From: Clostridia bacterium
GTDB taxonomy: Bacteria > Bacillota > Clostridia > Peptostreptococcales > Acidaminobacteraceae
Length of the DNA stretch: 37,927 bases
Assembly (NCBI GenBank): GCA_016938815.1
Contig: JAFGTX010000413.1
Span: 1-37,927 of the forward strand
Direction: 5' to 3'
Part shown: piece after piece, positions 26,117 through 34,039 of the stretch
How the letters are laid out: each line of letters begins with the position of its first letter
Numbering within the stretch: the first letter of the stretch is position 1
Translations under genes and position numbers: made by a program
Notes under the pieces: generated by a model
The model's database searches: none
Told to the model about the DNA's origin: nothing
The model's input: the letters and a program-made list of their open reading frames with translations, nothing else

Positions 26117-27436
26117 ATGGATTTGTATTCTGAATTGTTAAGTAAAAAAACAAAAATATCAATTGTTGGATTGGGTTATGTGGGTTTGCCTATTGCGGTG
26201 GCGTTTGCAAAAAAAGTGGATGTTATTGGATTCGACATCAGTAAGGAAAAAGTAGAATTATACCAATCGGGAGTTGATGTCACCCAAGAAGTCGGTGATG
26301 CGGCTATACAAGCATCTACTGTGCATTTTACATACGAAGAACACGATTTAAAGGAAGCGAATTTTCATATCGTTGCGGTGCCAACACCGGTGAGCACCGA
26401 TCGCACACCGGACCTAGGCGCTGTAAAGTCGGCGACGGAAATTGTCGGTCGGAATTTAAAAGAAGGTGCGATTGTTGTATTTGAATCCACTGTTTATCCG
26501 GGTGTTACAGAAGATGTGTGTATTCCTATTCTAGAAGCAGCATCAGGACTTGTGTGTGGCAAATCTTTTAAAGTGGGTTACTCTCCAGAGCGGATTAATC
26601 CAGGGGACCAGATTCATCGCTTGGAAACAATCGTTAAAGTTGTATCGGGTATGGATGAGGCGTCTTTAGATCAAATTGCTAAAGTTTATGAAATTGTAGT
26701 AGAAGCGGGTGTTTACAAAGCGGAGTCTATCAAGGTGGCAGAGGCGGCAAAGGTCATTGAAAACTCTCAAAGGGATATCAACATTGCATTTATGAATGAA
26801 CTCTCGATTATATTCAATAAAATGGGCATAGATACAAAATCGGTACTAAAGGCATCGGCAACCAAATGGAATTTTTTGAACTTTACACCAGGACTTGTCG
26901 GTGGACATTGTATTGGTGTCGATCCCTATTATTTGACTTATAAGGCGGAGCAATTGGGCTATCATTCTCAAATCATTTTGTCTGGAAGACGGATTAATGA
27001 TGATATGGGGAAATATGTGGCAGAGAATATTATCAAACAACTGATCAAAGCTGGTATTTCTATTGCTGAAGCGAAGGTGGCTGTTTTAGGCATTACTTTT
27101 AAGGAAAATTGCCCAGATATCAGAAACACAAAAGTAATCGATATCATTGAGGAATTAAAAGAATATGGCATTCGGCCCATTGTAGCAGATCCGCAAGCAA
27201 ACCCAAAAGATGTTATGGAGGCCTATCGGTTGCAATTAATCGCTTTTGATAGGGTGGAAAATATGGATGCTGTTGTGATTGCGGTAAATCATCAGGAATT
27301 TACATCTATGGACAAGGTAGCCGTTGGCAAAATGTTTGGTGAAAAGCCTCACAATAGGAAAGTGCTAATAGATGTTAAGGGTATGCTTGATAGAAATGCG
27401 TATGAAGCATTAGGATATAACTATTGGCGACTATAG
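26117..27436 (+). CDS. tviB: UDP-N-acetylhexosamine 6-dehydrogenase (TviB/WbpO-like)
   Basis: This NAD-dependent enzyme oxidises C6 of a UDP-HexNAc to the uronic acid, probably UDP-GlcNAc to UDP-GlcNAcA. The 439-residue protein has the Rossmann start VGLGYVGLPIAVAFAKK (residues 17-33), VAVPTPVSTDRTPDL, VFESTVYPGVTEDV, the helix AEAAKVIENSQRDINIAFMN, and the active-site Cys loop GGHCIGVDPYYL near residue 260. The C-terminal part contains FKENCPDIRNTKV. The overall wording closely follows TviB of the Vi-antigen pathway. TTGGAGG lies eight bases before the ATG. It is followed after 18 bases by a TviC-like epimerase, so the two probably act in series. Confidence 0.9.
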   Translation: MDLYSELLSKKTKISIVGLGYVGLPIAVAFAKKVDVIGFDISKEKVELYQSGVDVTQEVGDAAIQASTVHFTYEEHDLKEANFHIVAVPTPVSTDRTPDLGAVKSATEIVGRNLKEGAIVVFESTVYPGVTEDVCIPILEAASGLVCGKSFKVGYSPERINPGDQIHRLETIVKVVSGMDEASLDQIAKVYEIVVEAGVYKAESIKVAEAAKVIENSQRDINIAFMNELSIIFNKMGIDTKSVLKASATKWNFLNFTPGLVGGHCIGVDPYYLTYKAEQLGYHSQIILSGRRINDDMGKYVAENIIKQLIKAGISIAEAKVAVLGITFKENCPDIRNTKVIDIIEELKEYGIRPIVADPQANPKDVMEAYRLQLIAFDRVENMDAVVIAVNHQEFTSMDKVAVGKMFGEKPHNRKVLIDVKGMLDRNAYEALGYNYWRL

Positions 27437-27454
27437 AGGAGATGAAATAGAAAC

Positions 27455-28438
27455 ATGTTAGAAGAACTAAAATTTAGTAAAGATGCCGTGTTCTTAGTGA
27501 CAGGTGGTGCTGGTTTTATTGGTTCAAATCTTTGTGAAGCACTTTTGAATATGAATTGTCGTGTGAGGTGCTTAGATAACTTTTCCACTGGATTTATGGG
27601 CAATGTTGAGCCTTTTCTTTCGAGTGAAAAGTTCGAATTGATTAACGGGGATATTCGCGATTATGATGTTTGTTTGAAGGCGTGCACAGATGTGACTTAT
27701 GTCTTGCATCAAGCGGCATGGGGCAGTGTTCCTAGAAGTATTGAAATGCCAATTTTGTATGATGATATCAATATAAAAGGTACACTAAATATGATGGAAG
27801 CGGCACGTGTACAAGGGGTTTCAAAATTTGTTTATGCTTCTAGCTCATCGGTTTATGGCGATAATGACACTTTGCCCAAAGCAGAGGGCCATGAAGGACA
27901 AGTATTAGCCCCTTACGCATTGACGAAAAAGGTAAATGAGGAGTATGGTCGTTTATATAAGTCACTTTATGATTTGGATACTTATGGCCTTCGATACTTC
28001 AATGTTTTTGGTCGCAAACAGTCACCTGATGGCGCATATGCAGCGGTTATTCCTAAATTTATTCAGATGCTGTTAAGAAATGAATCGCCAACGATTAACG
28101 GCGATGGAAAACAATCACGAGATTTCACCTATATAGATAATGTTATAGAAGCTAACCTTAGAGCCTGCTTAGCATCAAGTGAAGCGGCGGGTCAAGCATA
28201 TAATGTCGCTTATGGTGGCAGAGAATATCTGATAGATGTATACCAATTGATTTGCAAAGCGCTGGATAAAGATTTAGAACCGCATTTTGGACCGGATAGA
28301 GCAGGAGATATTAAACATAGTAATGCTGATATTTCAAAGGCGAGAAAATATTTGAAATACAATCCAAAGTGGGATTTTGAAAGAGGTATTCAAGCGGCTA
28401 TCGATTGGTATGTTGAGGCACTTGGTCAAAACAATTAA
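27455..28438 (+). CDS. tviC: UDP-N-acetylhexosamine(uronate) 4-epimerase (TviC/WbpP-like SDR)
   Basis: The 327-residue protein is an extended short-chain dehydrogenase: GGAGFIGSNL for NAD binding (residues 17-26), YVLHQAAWGSVPRS, the ASSSSVYGD serine strand, and the catalytic YALTK (about 149-153), then LRYFNVFGRKQSPDGAYAAVIP. These are hallmarks of the WbpP/TviC group of UDP-GlcNAc(A) 4-epimerases. Together with the TviB-like enzyme, it predicts UDP-GalNAcA as product. AGAGGAG is 13 bases from the ATG, a somewhat long spacing. It is the last gene of the sugar island; a sigma-D promoter starts two bases after its stop. Confidence 0.9.
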   Translation: MLEELKFSKDAVFLVTGGAGFIGSNLCEALLNMNCRVRCLDNFSTGFMGNVEPFLSSEKFELINGDIRDYDVCLKACTDVTYVLHQAAWGSVPRSIEMPILYDDINIKGTLNMMEAARVQGVSKFVYASSSSVYGDNDTLPKAEGHEGQVLAPYALTKKVNEEYGRLYKSLYDLDTYGLRYFNVFGRKQSPDGAYAAVIPKFIQMLLRNESPTINGDGKQSRDFTYIDNVIEANLRACLASSEAAGQAYNVAYGGREYLIDVYQLICKALDKDLEPHFGPDRAGDIKHSNADISKARKYLKYNPKWDFERGIQAAIDWYVEALGQNN

Positions 28439-28439
28439 C

Positions 28440-28466
28440 TAAAGTTTTTAAAGAATGTGCCGATAT
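28440..28466 (+). promoter_or_regulatory. Sigma-D promoter of the fliD unit
   Basis: TAAA (28440-28443), a 15-base spacer and GCCGATAT (28459-28466) match the sigma-D consensus with one change in the last base. It drives fliD-fliT-fliS-flaG and the YjfB-like gene. Confidence 0.88.
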
Positions 28467-28503
28467 TAATAGTAAGAATATGAATGGAAGTTGAGGTGTG
28501 AGT

Positions 28504-30435
28504 ATGTCTGTAAATAGAGTAACGGGATTGACAACTGGTATGGATACGGATCAGTTGGTTCAGGATTTAATGGAGATTGAACAGGCGCGTTATGATAAAA
28601 TTGATATTCAGAAAACCTACGCAGAGTGGCAACAGGAAGCCTACCGTACAACGATAAATACCATTGATACATTCTATGGAAAATACTTTGACGTTTTGAA
28701 TCAGGATAATTATTTGATGTCGGTTTCTTCGTTTTCGGCTTTTTCTGCAACGACTTTGGTTGCTGGCGAGTCCAAAAATTATGTGTCGGTTGAGGGTTCT
28801 GCAAATGCGAGAAGTTTGACTCATACAATTCAAGAAGTGACTCAGTTGGCGACAGAAGATGAATGGCGTAGTTCTGTTACCAGTCTTGCTGCAGTCAATT
28901 CAGGAAAAATAACAACGGGTGCCGGTGGTACGATTGAATCACTTCAATCACAGGGATTGAAATTTGAATTGTCGATTGATGGTAATACAGAAACCATTGA
29001 AATAATAGATCCAGAGTTGGCGGCAATTGCTACCGTAGATGATTTGGTTGCAGCCCTGAATACGGAAATTGAAAATGTTTTTGGTAGTGGCTATGGTGAT
29101 GTTGTCAAGAAGACTACAGATGGTACAAACGAGTATATCCAGTTTGACCAGCCAGGTGCAACGGTAGGTGTCTATAGTTCAACGGATTCTACGACATTGA
29201 CAGAACTAGGCATTACTTCAGGAAGAACCAATACTTCTTACGAGTCCAATACTTTGAAGCAACTATTCGGAATTACCGATGCTGATTTAGACGATTTTTC
29301 TATCAATGGCGTTTCGGTGTCAGGTTTATCTTCAAGTGACACATTAGATGAATTTATGGAAAAAGTGAATGATGCCAATACCGGGGCTGTTTTATCTTTT
29401 GATTCGCTGGAAAATAGATTTGTGATCAAGTCAGATGGCACAGGTGCGGTCAACAATGTTGATTTTTCAGATTCGGAAGATGCAACCACCATTTTTACTG
29501 CACTAGGTTTTGCAGATGTTGAAGGTGATGGCACAACTGACGATGCTTATAGGGTGTCTGGCAAGAATGCTATTTTCATATTGGATGGACAAACTATTGT
29601 AAAATCAGAAAACTCGTTTCAAGTAGAAGGTGTCAAGTATACACTGAATGAAGTTTACACAGGCGATGACCCGATTAAGGTCACTATAGAAAATAATACA
29701 GATGCAATATATGATAAGATTGTCAGCTTTGTAGACGACTATAATGCTTTGATTACAACGTTGAATGCCATTGTGGACGAAGATAAAAACGATGACTATG
29801 AGCCGTTGACGGATACACAGAAAGAAGCCCTTAGTGACGACCAAATCGAAAAATGGGAGACCGAGGCGAAAAAAGGTATTCTTCGTCGAGAAAGTAATAT
29901 TTCCAGTATGTTGGATGAGATGCGTCGGGTGATGTATGACTCTGTTGAAGGATCTAGTATTCTACTTTCTCAGATGGGGATAACCACCTCCTCGGATTAT
30001 ACAGAAAACGGAAAACTTATTATTGATGAGGATGAACTAAAGGATGCGCTGGAAAATCGGTTTGAAGACGTAGTGACATTTTTCACTCAATCATCGGACA
30101 ACCCATATTTGCAAACTGGTACGGCCAGTGAACGTTACAGTGAAAATGGCTTAATGCAACGTTTGGACGATATTATTTCTAATCAGATTCGGACCTCAAG
30201 GGACACTTTGGGGAATAAGGGCTATTTAATTGAAAAGGCTGGTATTGTTGGTGATACGTCAGCTACTTTAAATACCCTATCTAAATTAATTTCAGATTAT
30301 GAGGATCGTATGGATGTGATGTTGGATATTCTTGCTGATAAAGAGGAACGTTACTATTTACAATTTTCTAATATGGAAACAGCGCTTGCAAAATTGCAGA
30401 GTCAATCATCATCGCTAGTGTCGATGCTTGGCTAA
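28504..30435 (+). CDS. fliD: Flagellar filament cap protein FliD (HAP2)
   Basis: FliD forms the cap under which flagellin folds at the filament tip. The 643-residue protein has the FliD N domain (RVTGLTTGMDTDQLVQDLM at about residues 4-22, then a coiled region with QKTYAEWQQEAYRTT). A beta-rich middle holds repeated hook-type segments (ATTIFTALGF, GVKYTLNEVYTGDDPI), and the C domain has DKIVSFVDDYNALITTLNA and MQRLDDIISNQIRT to the coiled C-terminus. It is longer than many FliD proteins (about 450-500) because of the middle part. I use ATG 28504, set by GAGGTG six bases upstream, rather than GTG 28498. Confidence 0.94.
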   Translation: MSVNRVTGLTTGMDTDQLVQDLMEIEQARYDKIDIQKTYAEWQQEAYRTTINTIDTFYGKYFDVLNQDNYLMSVSSFSAFSATTLVAGESKNYVSVEGSANARSLTHTIQEVTQLATEDEWRSSVTSLAAVNSGKITTGAGGTIESLQSQGLKFELSIDGNTETIEIIDPELAAIATVDDLVAALNTEIENVFGSGYGDVVKKTTDGTNEYIQFDQPGATVGVYSSTDSTTLTELGITSGRTNTSYESNTLKQLFGITDADLDDFSINGVSVSGLSSSDTLDEFMEKVNDANTGAVLSFDSLENRFVIKSDGTGAVNNVDFSDSEDATTIFTALGFADVEGDGTTDDAYRVSGKNAIFILDGQTIVKSENSFQVEGVKYTLNEVYTGDDPIKVTIENNTDAIYDKIVSFVDDYNALITTLNAIVDEDKNDDYEPLTDTQKEALSDDQIEKWETEAKKGILRRESNISSMLDEMRRVMYDSVEGSSILLSQMGITTSSDYTENGKLIIDEDELKDALENRFEDVVTFFTQSSDNPYLQTGTASERYSENGLMQRLDDIISNQIRTSRDTLGNKGYLIEKAGIVGDTSATLNTLSKLISDYEDRMDVMLDILADKEERYYLQFSNMETALAKLQSQSSSLVSMLG

Positions 30436-30456
30436 AGTTGGTGCTTGGAGGCGGAG

Positions 30457-30825
30457 ATGTCAAATCATAAAGAACTTTTGAAAGCCTTATTTCAGCATAC
30501 AAAAATTATGCATGAGGCGTTAGAAAACAAAAATATGGACGTCGTATTCGAAATGCTTCGAAAAAGGGACGATCTGATTGAACGTTATCGAGCTTTAGGT
30601 GTTTTTGAACCGGATAAGGATGATCAAGCACAGATTGACGAATTACTCCAACTGGATCATGATAATAATGTCCTCTTAGAGGTGATGGTTGAAAAAGAAT
30701 ATGAGAAGATTGCTCAGGCGAGTAAGAAGAAAAATGAAGCTAAAAAAAATTCTTCAGCTATAAAAAAATATGTGTATGGAACATTTGACGCAAAGTCGTG
30801 TTCCAAGTTCAATAAAAAGACATAA
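30457..30825 (+). CDS. fliT: FliT-like flagellar export chaperone
   Basis: The 122-residue protein is charged and helical (KELLKALFQHTKIMHEAL, FEMLRKRDDLIERYRAL). It has the two-helix pattern and the position expected for FliT, which binds FliD in the cytoplasm before export. The lysine-rich end (KKNEAKKNSSAIKKY) leads to a GTFDAKSCSKFNKKT tail. The ATG at 30457 follows GGAGG by five bases and is preferred over the track's TTG at 30445. Sequence similarity in this family is low, so the call rests on order fliD-fliT-fliS and composition. Confidence 0.75.
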   Translation: MSNHKELLKALFQHTKIMHEALENKNMDVVFEMLRKRDDLIERYRALGVFEPDKDDQAQIDELLQLDHDNNVLLEVMVEKEYEKIAQASKKKNEAKKNSSAIKKYVYGTFDAKSCSKFNKKT

Positions 30826-30856
30826 ACATTTAAATCGTAGTAAAGGAGGACTAGTT

Positions 30857-31315
30857 ATGACGATGTTGAATCCATACAATTATTCGAGACCGAAAGGCCC
30901 TATGAAGGCGCCGGTCAAAGTACCGGCTAAAACTCAGCAAAGAGCTCAAAGTAGCAACACCAATAAGGCGGACACTTACTTAGAGCAGAAAGTCATGTCA
31001 GCTAAACCAGAGGAATTAACCCTTATGCTTTATGAAGGCATCATTAAATTTGTGAAGCAGGCAAAATTCTTTAATGATAAGAAAGACATGGAACAATCTA
31101 ATTATGCGAACCTTAGAGCACAAGCCATCATTCAAGAATTGCGTGCAACACTGGATATGTCCGTAGAAATTAGCGGAAATTTTGAAAGTTTGTATATATT
31201 TATGAATGAGAGACTGGTGGATGCCAACATGAAAAAAGACAATACCATACTAGATGAGGTACTCGATCTGGCAACGGAGTTCAGGGATGCATGGAAGCAG
31301 GCGATGAAACTCTAA
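30857..31315 (+). CDS. fliS: Flagellin export chaperone FliS
   Basis: FliS binds the C-terminal helices of flagellin and prevents premature polymerisation. The 152-residue protein has the core KVMSAKPEELTLMLYEGIIKF (quoted in part: PEELTLMLYEGIIKF, about residues 54-68), then ANLRAQAIIQELRATLDMS and YIFMNERLVDANMKKD, all characteristic. An N-terminal extension of about 40 residues (PKGPMKAPVKVPAKTQQRAQ) is basic and proline-rich and is not usual for FliS, which normally begins near YLEQKV. AAAGGAGGA seven bases before the ATG at 30857 supports this start over the track's 30770. Confidence 0.93.
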   Translation: MTMLNPYNYSRPKGPMKAPVKVPAKTQQRAQSSNTNKADTYLEQKVMSAKPEELTLMLYEGIIKFVKQAKFFNDKKDMEQSNYANLRAQAIIQELRATLDMSVEISGNFESLYIFMNERLVDANMKKDNTILDEVLDLATEFRDAWKQAMKL

Positions 31316-31384
31316 GTGTAGTTGATTTTAAGGTGTGTGCTAGGATATAATTGGAAGAGGCTCAAAAATCCAAGGAGGGATATT

Positions 31385-31768
31385 ATGAAAGTTGGAAGTA
31401 TCAATTCAACAGCAATATCTGAGTTATCATCAAGACGCAATATTTCAGCAGAAACCGCTCAGGTGAAAGAAGCAGTTGGAAATGGGGACCCTGTCCAGAC
31501 CAATATGGAGAAGAAAGTGCAAGTGCACGAACCGGGACAGGTCGATGATGAAGTTTTGGAAAAAGCCGTAGAACAAGCCAATAAGACACTCGAAAAGCAT
31601 AACCGTTATATTGAAAGAAATATTCATGAGGTGACCAAGGCGGTTATGTACAAATTGAAAGATTCGGAGACCAATGAAGTTATTGCGGAGTTTCCGCCAC
31701 AGAAAGTGCAAGACATGATTGCAAAGATGTGGGAGTTAGCAGGTTTATTTGTAGACGGACGTGGGTAA
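31385..31768 (+). CDS. flaG: FlaG family flagellar protein
   Basis: The 127-residue protein has a disordered N-terminal half and the FlaG core from about residue 60: EKAVEQANKTLEKHNRYIE, then VMYKLKDSETNEVIAEFPPQKVQDMIAKM. FlaG (YvyC) affects filament length in several bacteria; its mechanism is not settled. AAGGAGGGA before ATG 31385 fixes the start, not 31322. It sits downstream of fliS here, whereas in Bacillus it lies before fliD. Confidence 0.92.
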   Translation: MKVGSINSTAISELSSRRNISAETAQVKEAVGNGDPVQTNMEKKVQVHEPGQVDDEVLEKAVEQANKTLEKHNRYIERNIHEVTKAVMYKLKDSETNEVIAEFPPQKVQDMIAKMWELAGLFVDGRG

Positions 31769-31810
31769 TAATAAGGTATACTAGAGTAACGTTATAGATT
31801 GGAGGTTGCT

Positions 31811-31984
31811 ATGCAAATATCGTCTTATCAGTCAGCTAACCTAGCAAGCCTTAAGCAGGCTATCGGCATGGCAAACATACAGAGAGCCATGAAACAGGAT
31901 GCACAGTCCATGGAGACGATCATAAAGTCTATGGAACAGTCGGTGACGCCACATAAAGGCGGGTCTATTGATGTGAAAGTTTAA
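31811..31984 (+). CDS. YjfB-like small motility protein
   Basis: The 57-residue product has the wording of the YjfB_motility family (SYQSANLASLKQAIGMANIQRAMKQDA is its core; quoted in part as AIGMANIQRAMKQDA, then MEQSVTPHKGGSIDVKV). Related small proteins are found in flagellar regions of Firmicutes and have no known activity. TTGGAGG before the ATG at 31811 supports the shorter start. It is the last gene of the fliD unit, directly before a terminator. Confidence 0.82.
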   Translation: MQISSYQSANLASLKQAIGMANIQRAMKQDAQSMETIIKSMEQSVTPHKGGSIDVKV

Positions 31985-32011
31985 GCTCTTTAATTAGGGC
32001 TTATTTTTTTT
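31983..32011 (+). terminator. Intrinsic terminator ending the fliD unit
   Basis: AAGCTCT pairs with AGGGCTT (one G-U) around TTAATT and is followed by ATTTTTTTT. Confidence 0.85.
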
Positions 32012-32324
32012 CGTGAAAAGCAAGAATAGTAGCCTATATCATAAAATGAGCCAAGCGATCCGGTGAATGCGCAGCATTCATAACTGTCCCTACCGAATGT
32101 ATTAAAATAGTCTTAATATCAATATCCGAACAAAATTATGCAAAAAATTACCATAAAAAAGCATAAACCAAACACAATCTGTATGTTTAAATATTAACAA
32201 TACGAATACTTCAAAGAGTTTTATGGTTTTTTCTTTTGTATGAAAATAAATAATCAAAAATGTATTGTTTTCATAAAGAACCTATTGTAAAATGAAAAAG
32301 TCGTGTGACAATTGCATATGTGGA
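32012..32324. other. AT-rich intergenic region without a gene
   Basis: I see no coding frame here. It holds a small hairpin TGAATGC/GCATTCA at 32064-32080 with no T-run, followed by a very AT-rich stretch and the promoter at 32265-32293. Confidence 0.6.
32265..32293 (+). promoter_or_regulatory. Sigma-A promoter of the glycine riboswitch unit
   Basis: TTGTTT and TAAAAT are exactly 17 bases apart, and the predicted start (near 32300) lies about 30 bases before the first aptamer. Confidence 0.7.
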
Positions 32325-32325
32325 T

Positions 32326-32521
32326 GAAGACCGTTGGAGAGTGAAGTGTGCATATAACTTCTACCGTAGGAGAAAGGTTGTTGTGCTGTTGAAACAGCAA
32401 CTGAAGCTTTCAGGTAAGGCACAATGGTTGGACACACCCCTGGAGAGACCACTTAGATGAGGCATCAAAGGAGAAAGCTTTACGATAGGGTAAAGTGAAA
32501 CTTTCAGATAAAAGGACAGGG
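32326..32521 (+). promoter_or_regulatory. Tandem glycine riboswitch (two aptamers)
   Basis: Aptamer 1 (about 32331-32437) has GGAGAG, ACCGTAGGAGAAA, CTTTCAGGTAA and GGAC. Aptamer 2 (about 32438-32521) has GGAGAG, GCATCAAAGGAGAAA and CTTTCAGATAAAAGGAC, closing with P1 CCCTG/CAGGG. The two copies and the short linker match the glycine riboswitch class. The usual ligand is glycine; response direction is not evident from sequence. Confidence 0.93.
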
Positions 32522-32563
32522 CGCAGACAGCATTATTTTTGTGCTGCACTGCGTTCTTTTTTT
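32522..32563 (+). terminator. Expression-platform terminator of the glycine riboswitch
   Basis: CGCAG-A-CAGCA pairs with TGCTG-CA-CTGCG and is followed by TTCTTTTTTT. It begins immediately after P1 of aptamer 2, so folding of the aptamer could decide whether it forms. Confidence 0.8.
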
Positions 32564-32620
32564 ATGCATTTTAGGGTTGTGCATTGTACAGGATACTCAA
32601 TAAATAGGGGGATAATTAAA

Positions 32621-33967
32621 ATGCAACAAGATAAGTTGAAAAAGGAAATAGGATTGCTAGAGGCAATGACTATGGTAATCGGTGTCGTTATTGGATCGGG
32701 GATATTCTTTAAGGCATCCATTGTATTTGCACAAGCAGAAAACGCGTTCATGGGTATCATGGCATGGATTCTAGGAGGCTTAATCACAATGGCATCCGCT
32801 TTAACAGTAACAGAAATTGCAACAGCAATTCCGAAAACTGGCGGTGTATTTGTTTATTTGAAAGAATTATACAACGAAAAAGTTGCCTTTTTATTTGGAT
32901 GGATGCAAAGTTTCATCTATGTACCAGGCGTAGTGGCAGCTTTGGCAATCATTCTCGTATCACAAGCAACATTTTTTGTTGATATCGCGCCAACAATGCA
33001 GAAGGTACTTGCAATCGCACTTATTATTTTTATCATGACCATTAACGTCTTATCAACAAAATTAGGTAGTAAAGTACAGCTTGTTTCAACAATCGCTAAA
33101 CTTGTACCAATCATCGGTATCATCGTATACGGCCTTATGAGCGGTACAGCAAAAGGTTACGATGCGATCTTCACAAGTGCAGTGACACTTGGACAACAGC
33201 CGATGAATTACGCAGGTCTTGGTGCAGCGATCTTAGGAACACTTTGGGCTTACGATGGTTGGGTTGGCGTTGGTAACATGGCAGGCGAACTTAAAAACCC
33301 ACAAAAGGACCTACCAAGAGCTATTATTATTGGTTTATTGATTACCATCGTTGTTTACATTGCAATCAACGTAGCTTTAATTAACGTTATGCCTTTTGCC
33401 GCGGTAACGGCTTCAAGCCAAGTAACGTCTGACGCAGCGGTTATTTTATTCGGTAACATCGGCGCCAGCATCATTGCGGCAGGTATCATCATTTCTATTT
33501 TCGGTGCGCTTAACGGCTACATCTTAACGGGTGTTCGTGTACCTTTCGCTATGGCACAAGACGGTTTAATGCCTTTCGCATCTGTTATTGGAAAAGTAGA
33601 TAAAAAATTCGGAACGCCAACAAATGCCTTCATTTTCCAAGGTGCTTTGGCTTCAGTTTATGTATTGAGTGGTTCTTTTGAAATGCTGACAAACCTTGCT
33701 ATGTTCATGGTATGGGTATTCTTCGTAATGACAGTTGCAGGCATTTTCATTTTGAGAAAATCACACGAACCAAGCACATACAGAGTACCGCTTTATCCAG
33801 TAGTGCCACTTGTTGGAGTGTTAGGTGGCGTGTACGTTATCATCAGTACGCTAATGACACACTTTGGCAGCTCGGTACTGGGTATTGGTATTACGCTAAT
33901 CGGTTTACCGGTATACTACATCATCAAGAAAAAATCAGTAGAAAAAGGCACATTGGTAACAGAATAA
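32621..33967 (+). CDS. APC-family amino acid permease (SteT/LAT-like)
   Basis: The 448-residue protein has about 12 hydrophobic helices, the family signature GVVIGSGIFFKASIV at about residues 21-35 in helix 1, and AIPKTGGVFVYLKELY near residues 68-83. It has the APC superfamily length and resembles the serine/threonine exchanger SteT. The tandem glycine riboswitch points to glycine or a closely related amino acid as the transported compound (inference). GGGGGAT stands before ATG 32621; the track start at 32495 lies inside aptamer 2 and is not used. Codon use suggests strong expression. The unit interrupts the conserved flagellar-hpf order. Confidence 0.9.
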   Translation: MQQDKLKKEIGLLEAMTMVIGVVIGSGIFFKASIVFAQAENAFMGIMAWILGGLITMASALTVTEIATAIPKTGGVFVYLKELYNEKVAFLFGWMQSFIYVPGVVAALAIILVSQATFFVDIAPTMQKVLAIALIIFIMTINVLSTKLGSKVQLVSTIAKLVPIIGIIVYGLMSGTAKGYDAIFTSAVTLGQQPMNYAGLGAAILGTLWAYDGWVGVGNMAGELKNPQKDLPRAIIIGLLITIVVYIAINVALINVMPFAAVTASSQVTSDAAVILFGNIGASIIAAGIIISIFGALNGYILTGVRVPFAMAQDGLMPFASVIGKVDKKFGTPTNAFIFQGALASVYVLSGSFEMLTNLAMFMVWVFFVMTVAGIFILRKSHEPSTYRVPLYPVVPLVGVLGGVYVIISTLMTHFGSSVLGIGITLIGLPVYYIIKKKSVEKGTLVTE

Positions 33968-34007
33968 AAAGAATCAAGACTTTGACCTTATCTTCTAAAT
34001 GGAAACT

Positions 34008-34016
34008 TGGTAGAAT
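34008..34016 (+). promoter_or_regulatory. Possible extended -10 promoter
   Basis: TGGTAGAAT (TGN-TAGAAT) with a weak TTATCT 17 bases upstream precedes the gene at 34040. There is no clear terminator between it and the permease, so read-through is also possible. Confidence 0.35.
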
Positions 34017-34039
34017 AGAAGAAGAAGGGTGGTGCGGCG

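Noticed and set aside
32064-32080. Hairpin TGAATGC/GCATTCA after the fliD-unit terminator
   Set aside because: Short, no T-run, no neighbouring gene or repeat family visible; likely incidental.
32589-32600. GTACAGGATAC as a CsrA site in the permease leader
   Set aside because: It lacks the spacing purine of the consensus, the stem is only three pairs, and the ribosome site has no matching second GGA.
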